From contig CAYSCZ010000068.1 in assembly GCA_964429655.1 (NCBI GenBank), forward strand, positions 1 through 16,392: DNA of 16,392 nucleotides. Direction: 5' to 3'. The DNA is from CAYSCZ01 sp964429655 (GTDB lineage Bacteria; Bacteroidota; Bacteroidia; Cytophagales; Cyclobacteriaceae). Positions 15,594 to 16,392 of the stretch are shown here, in pieces. The notes below the pieces were generated by a model, which saw only the letters and a program-made list of their open reading frames with translations, did not search any database and was not told where the DNA came from. Within the stretch, counting starts at the first letter, position 1, and each line of letters starts with the position of its first letter. Position numbers and translations under genes: made by a program.

Positions 15594-15615
15594 CTAAATA
15601 AGGTTCATTATTTAG
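15594..15615. repeat. AT-rich inverted repeat
   Basis: CTAAATA (15594-15600) and TATTTAG (15609-15615) are a perfect 7-base inverted repeat with an 8-base spacer, about 60 bases upstream of the M14 peptidase start. It could be an operator for that gene. No protein partner is suggested by the sequence. Confidence 0.3.
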
Positions 15616-15649
15616 TAGAATCTGATTTCAAATAATTTTATTCACAGAG

Positions 15650-15723
15650 ATTTGACCCAAGCCATTGGGTTTTCTAATTTGACCCGGATTTGTCATTAGC
15701 GTTTCGTGATGAAGGGTCAAATT
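15650..15723. repeat. Triplicated ATTTGACCC motif with nested hairpins
   Basis: ATTTGACCC occurs at 15650-15658 and again within AATTTGACCC (15676-15685). Its exact inverse, GGGTCAAATT, lies at 15714-15723, so the last two form a 10-base inverted repeat with a 28-base spacer. Within the first copy, ACCCAA (15655-15660) and TTGGGT (15665-15670) make a 6-base hairpin with a 4-base loop followed by TTTT, which resembles a weak plus-strand terminator. The set may be a protein-binding array, a small RNA end, or part of an interspersed repeat. Confidence 0.4.
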
Positions 15724-15745
15724 TAAGAGAATCAAGCACTTAGAC

Positions 15746-15799
15746 GCGGAGGCATCCCGATTAATCTGGGTGGAGACGAGCCATCCGCCGACCGGCGGA
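15746..15799. repeat. GC-rich structured element (REP-like)
   Basis: TCCGCCG (15784-15790) and CGGCGGA (15793-15799) form a perfect 7-base inverted repeat with a 2-base spacer. GCGGAGGC (15746-15753) can pair with GCCATCCGC (15780-15788) with one bulge, and CCCGATT/AATCTGGG pairs inside it. So this 54-base block can fold in two alternative ways. It stands out in an AT-rich gap and resembles palindromic interspersed repeats or a structured RNA. There is no second copy in the window. Confidence 0.4.
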
Positions 15800-16074
15800 G
15801 TTAAGTCCTATATTATGAAGTCATTTAACCATGCAATACTTGCCTGCAGCAAGCAGAGAAAGTCTAATAACAATTCCGGGCTTAAGTTATCGGTTTACTC
15901 AAAGTAAAAGCCACCAGAAGCTTAGCTGTCTGACAGGCCTTCAAATGCGAAAAATGCTCACTCTAAAATAAAGCGTTATCTCCACGCTATTTTGGATGAA
16001 AAGCAGCTTAATGATTGAAAGATTTTTATATTCACAACATATTATGAACAATGCACCCATTCTACACCACACGC

Positions 16075-16392
16075 ATGAAACCACGCATTTTTTACCTAAT
16101 CCTCCTACTCACCTGTGCCTTGACGGGCTATACCCAATCCACCGTTGAGTTACTTAAAAAAGGCAAACAAGCGTATGGGTCAGGAGACTATACCCTGGCC
16201 ATCAGCTATTATGATCAAGCCAAAATACAAATAAGGGAAAAATATGGCACGGATCATCCTTTTTATGCCACTTCCCTGAATAACCTGGCGGTTTTATATG
16301 AATCCCAAGGCTTATACGCCAAAGCAGAGCCTTTGTTTGTGGAGGCGCTGGAGATCAGGGGAAAAGCCTTAGGCACGGATCATCCTTCTTAT
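16075..16392 (+). CDS. Secreted tetratricopeptide-repeat protein, 5' part
   Basis: The gene runs off the window; 106 residues are visible. A signal peptide (KPRIFYLILLLTCALTG, likely cut near GYTQS) is followed by tetratricopeptide repeats: LLKKGKQAYGSGDYTLAISYYDQAK, then a kinesin-light-chain-type unit with LNNLAVLYESQGLYAKAEPLFVEALEI split by a GTDHP turn. GTDHPFY and GTDHPSY recur exactly 42 residues apart. At DNA level the same 16-base segment recurs after 126 bases (16246 and 16372), showing recent repeat expansion. In Bacteroidota such N-termini often lead to a C-terminal CHAT protease-like domain, which cannot be checked here. I start at the ATG at 16075; an in-frame ATG eight codons upstream (16051) is possible. 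Confidence 0.82.
   Translation, partial: MKPRIFYLILLLTCALTGYTQSTVELLKKGKQAYGSGDYTLAISYYDQAKIQIREKYGTDHPFYATSLNNLAVLYESQGLYAKAEPLFVEALEIRGKALGTDHPSY

Larger units (their letters stand above)
15536..16050. other. Long intergenic region without a convincing gene
   Basis: This 515-base gap between divergent genes must hold the promoters of the M14 peptidase and the tetratricopeptide protein. Besides the inverted repeats listed separately, AGCGT/ACGCT (15972-15976 and 15984-15988) forms a small hairpin. The only open frames are about 30 codons and look like chance. No tRNA or known RNA family is recognisable to me. Confidence 0.6.

Noticed and set aside
15815..15907. 30-codon plus-strand ORF in the long gap, beginning MKSFNHAILA
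   Set aside because: Too short, no supported start signal, and next to a folded repeat. Most likely chance or part of a repeat.

Overview
The window looks like chromosomal DNA from an AT-rich member of the Bacteroidota, probably a Cytophagales-type marine or soil bacterium. The clues are a GbsR-type MarR regulator, a lone ECF sigma factor, a large secreted M14 peptidase, a secreted tetratricopeptide protein with 42-residue repeats, poor Shine-Dalgarno sites, and one sequence matching the TAnnTTTG promoter box of this phylum. The genus is inferred from gene style only. There are no rRNA or tRNA genes, no CRISPR array, no prophage and no recognisable transposase.

Left part (1-5950). An AraC-family regulator (82-984) lies downstream of a tight minus-strand operon of four genes: sulfotransferase, short-chain dehydrogenase/reductase (SDR), NAD-dependent epimerase/reductase, and a second sulfotransferase. 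The last three genes are linked by an ATGA and a TAATG overlap. Two paralogous sulfotransferases bracket two reductases. This suggests a small pathway that reduces a lipophilic carbonyl to an alcohol and sulfates it from PAPS. The product cannot be read from the sequence, and this operon is the best candidate here for an undescribed system. Between the operon and the AraC gene lies a stretch with a short orphan ORF and a very GC-rich island (66 of 90 bases G or C at 1471-1560).

Middle (5950-11770). This part holds a secreted triple-SH3 protein with a clear terminator behind it, a small DoxX-like membrane protein, a coiled-coil small protein, a cysE-cysM operon making cysteine from serine, NADP-glutamate dehydrogenase (gdhA), a DUF2784 membrane protein and a small tryptophan-rich orphan. 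cysE-cysM and gdhA are ordinary sulfur and nitrogen assimilation genes. They may share sulfur supply with the sulfotransferases, but nothing shows that they are co-regulated.

Right part (11770-16392). A GbsR-family repressor and an ECF sigma factor run rightwards, and both upstream regions carry TTTCAA/TTGAAA inverted repeats. They converge on an 837-residue secreted M14 metallopeptidase on the minus strand. A 515-base gap follows, rich in inverted repeats, and then the start of a secreted tetratricopeptide protein that runs off the window.
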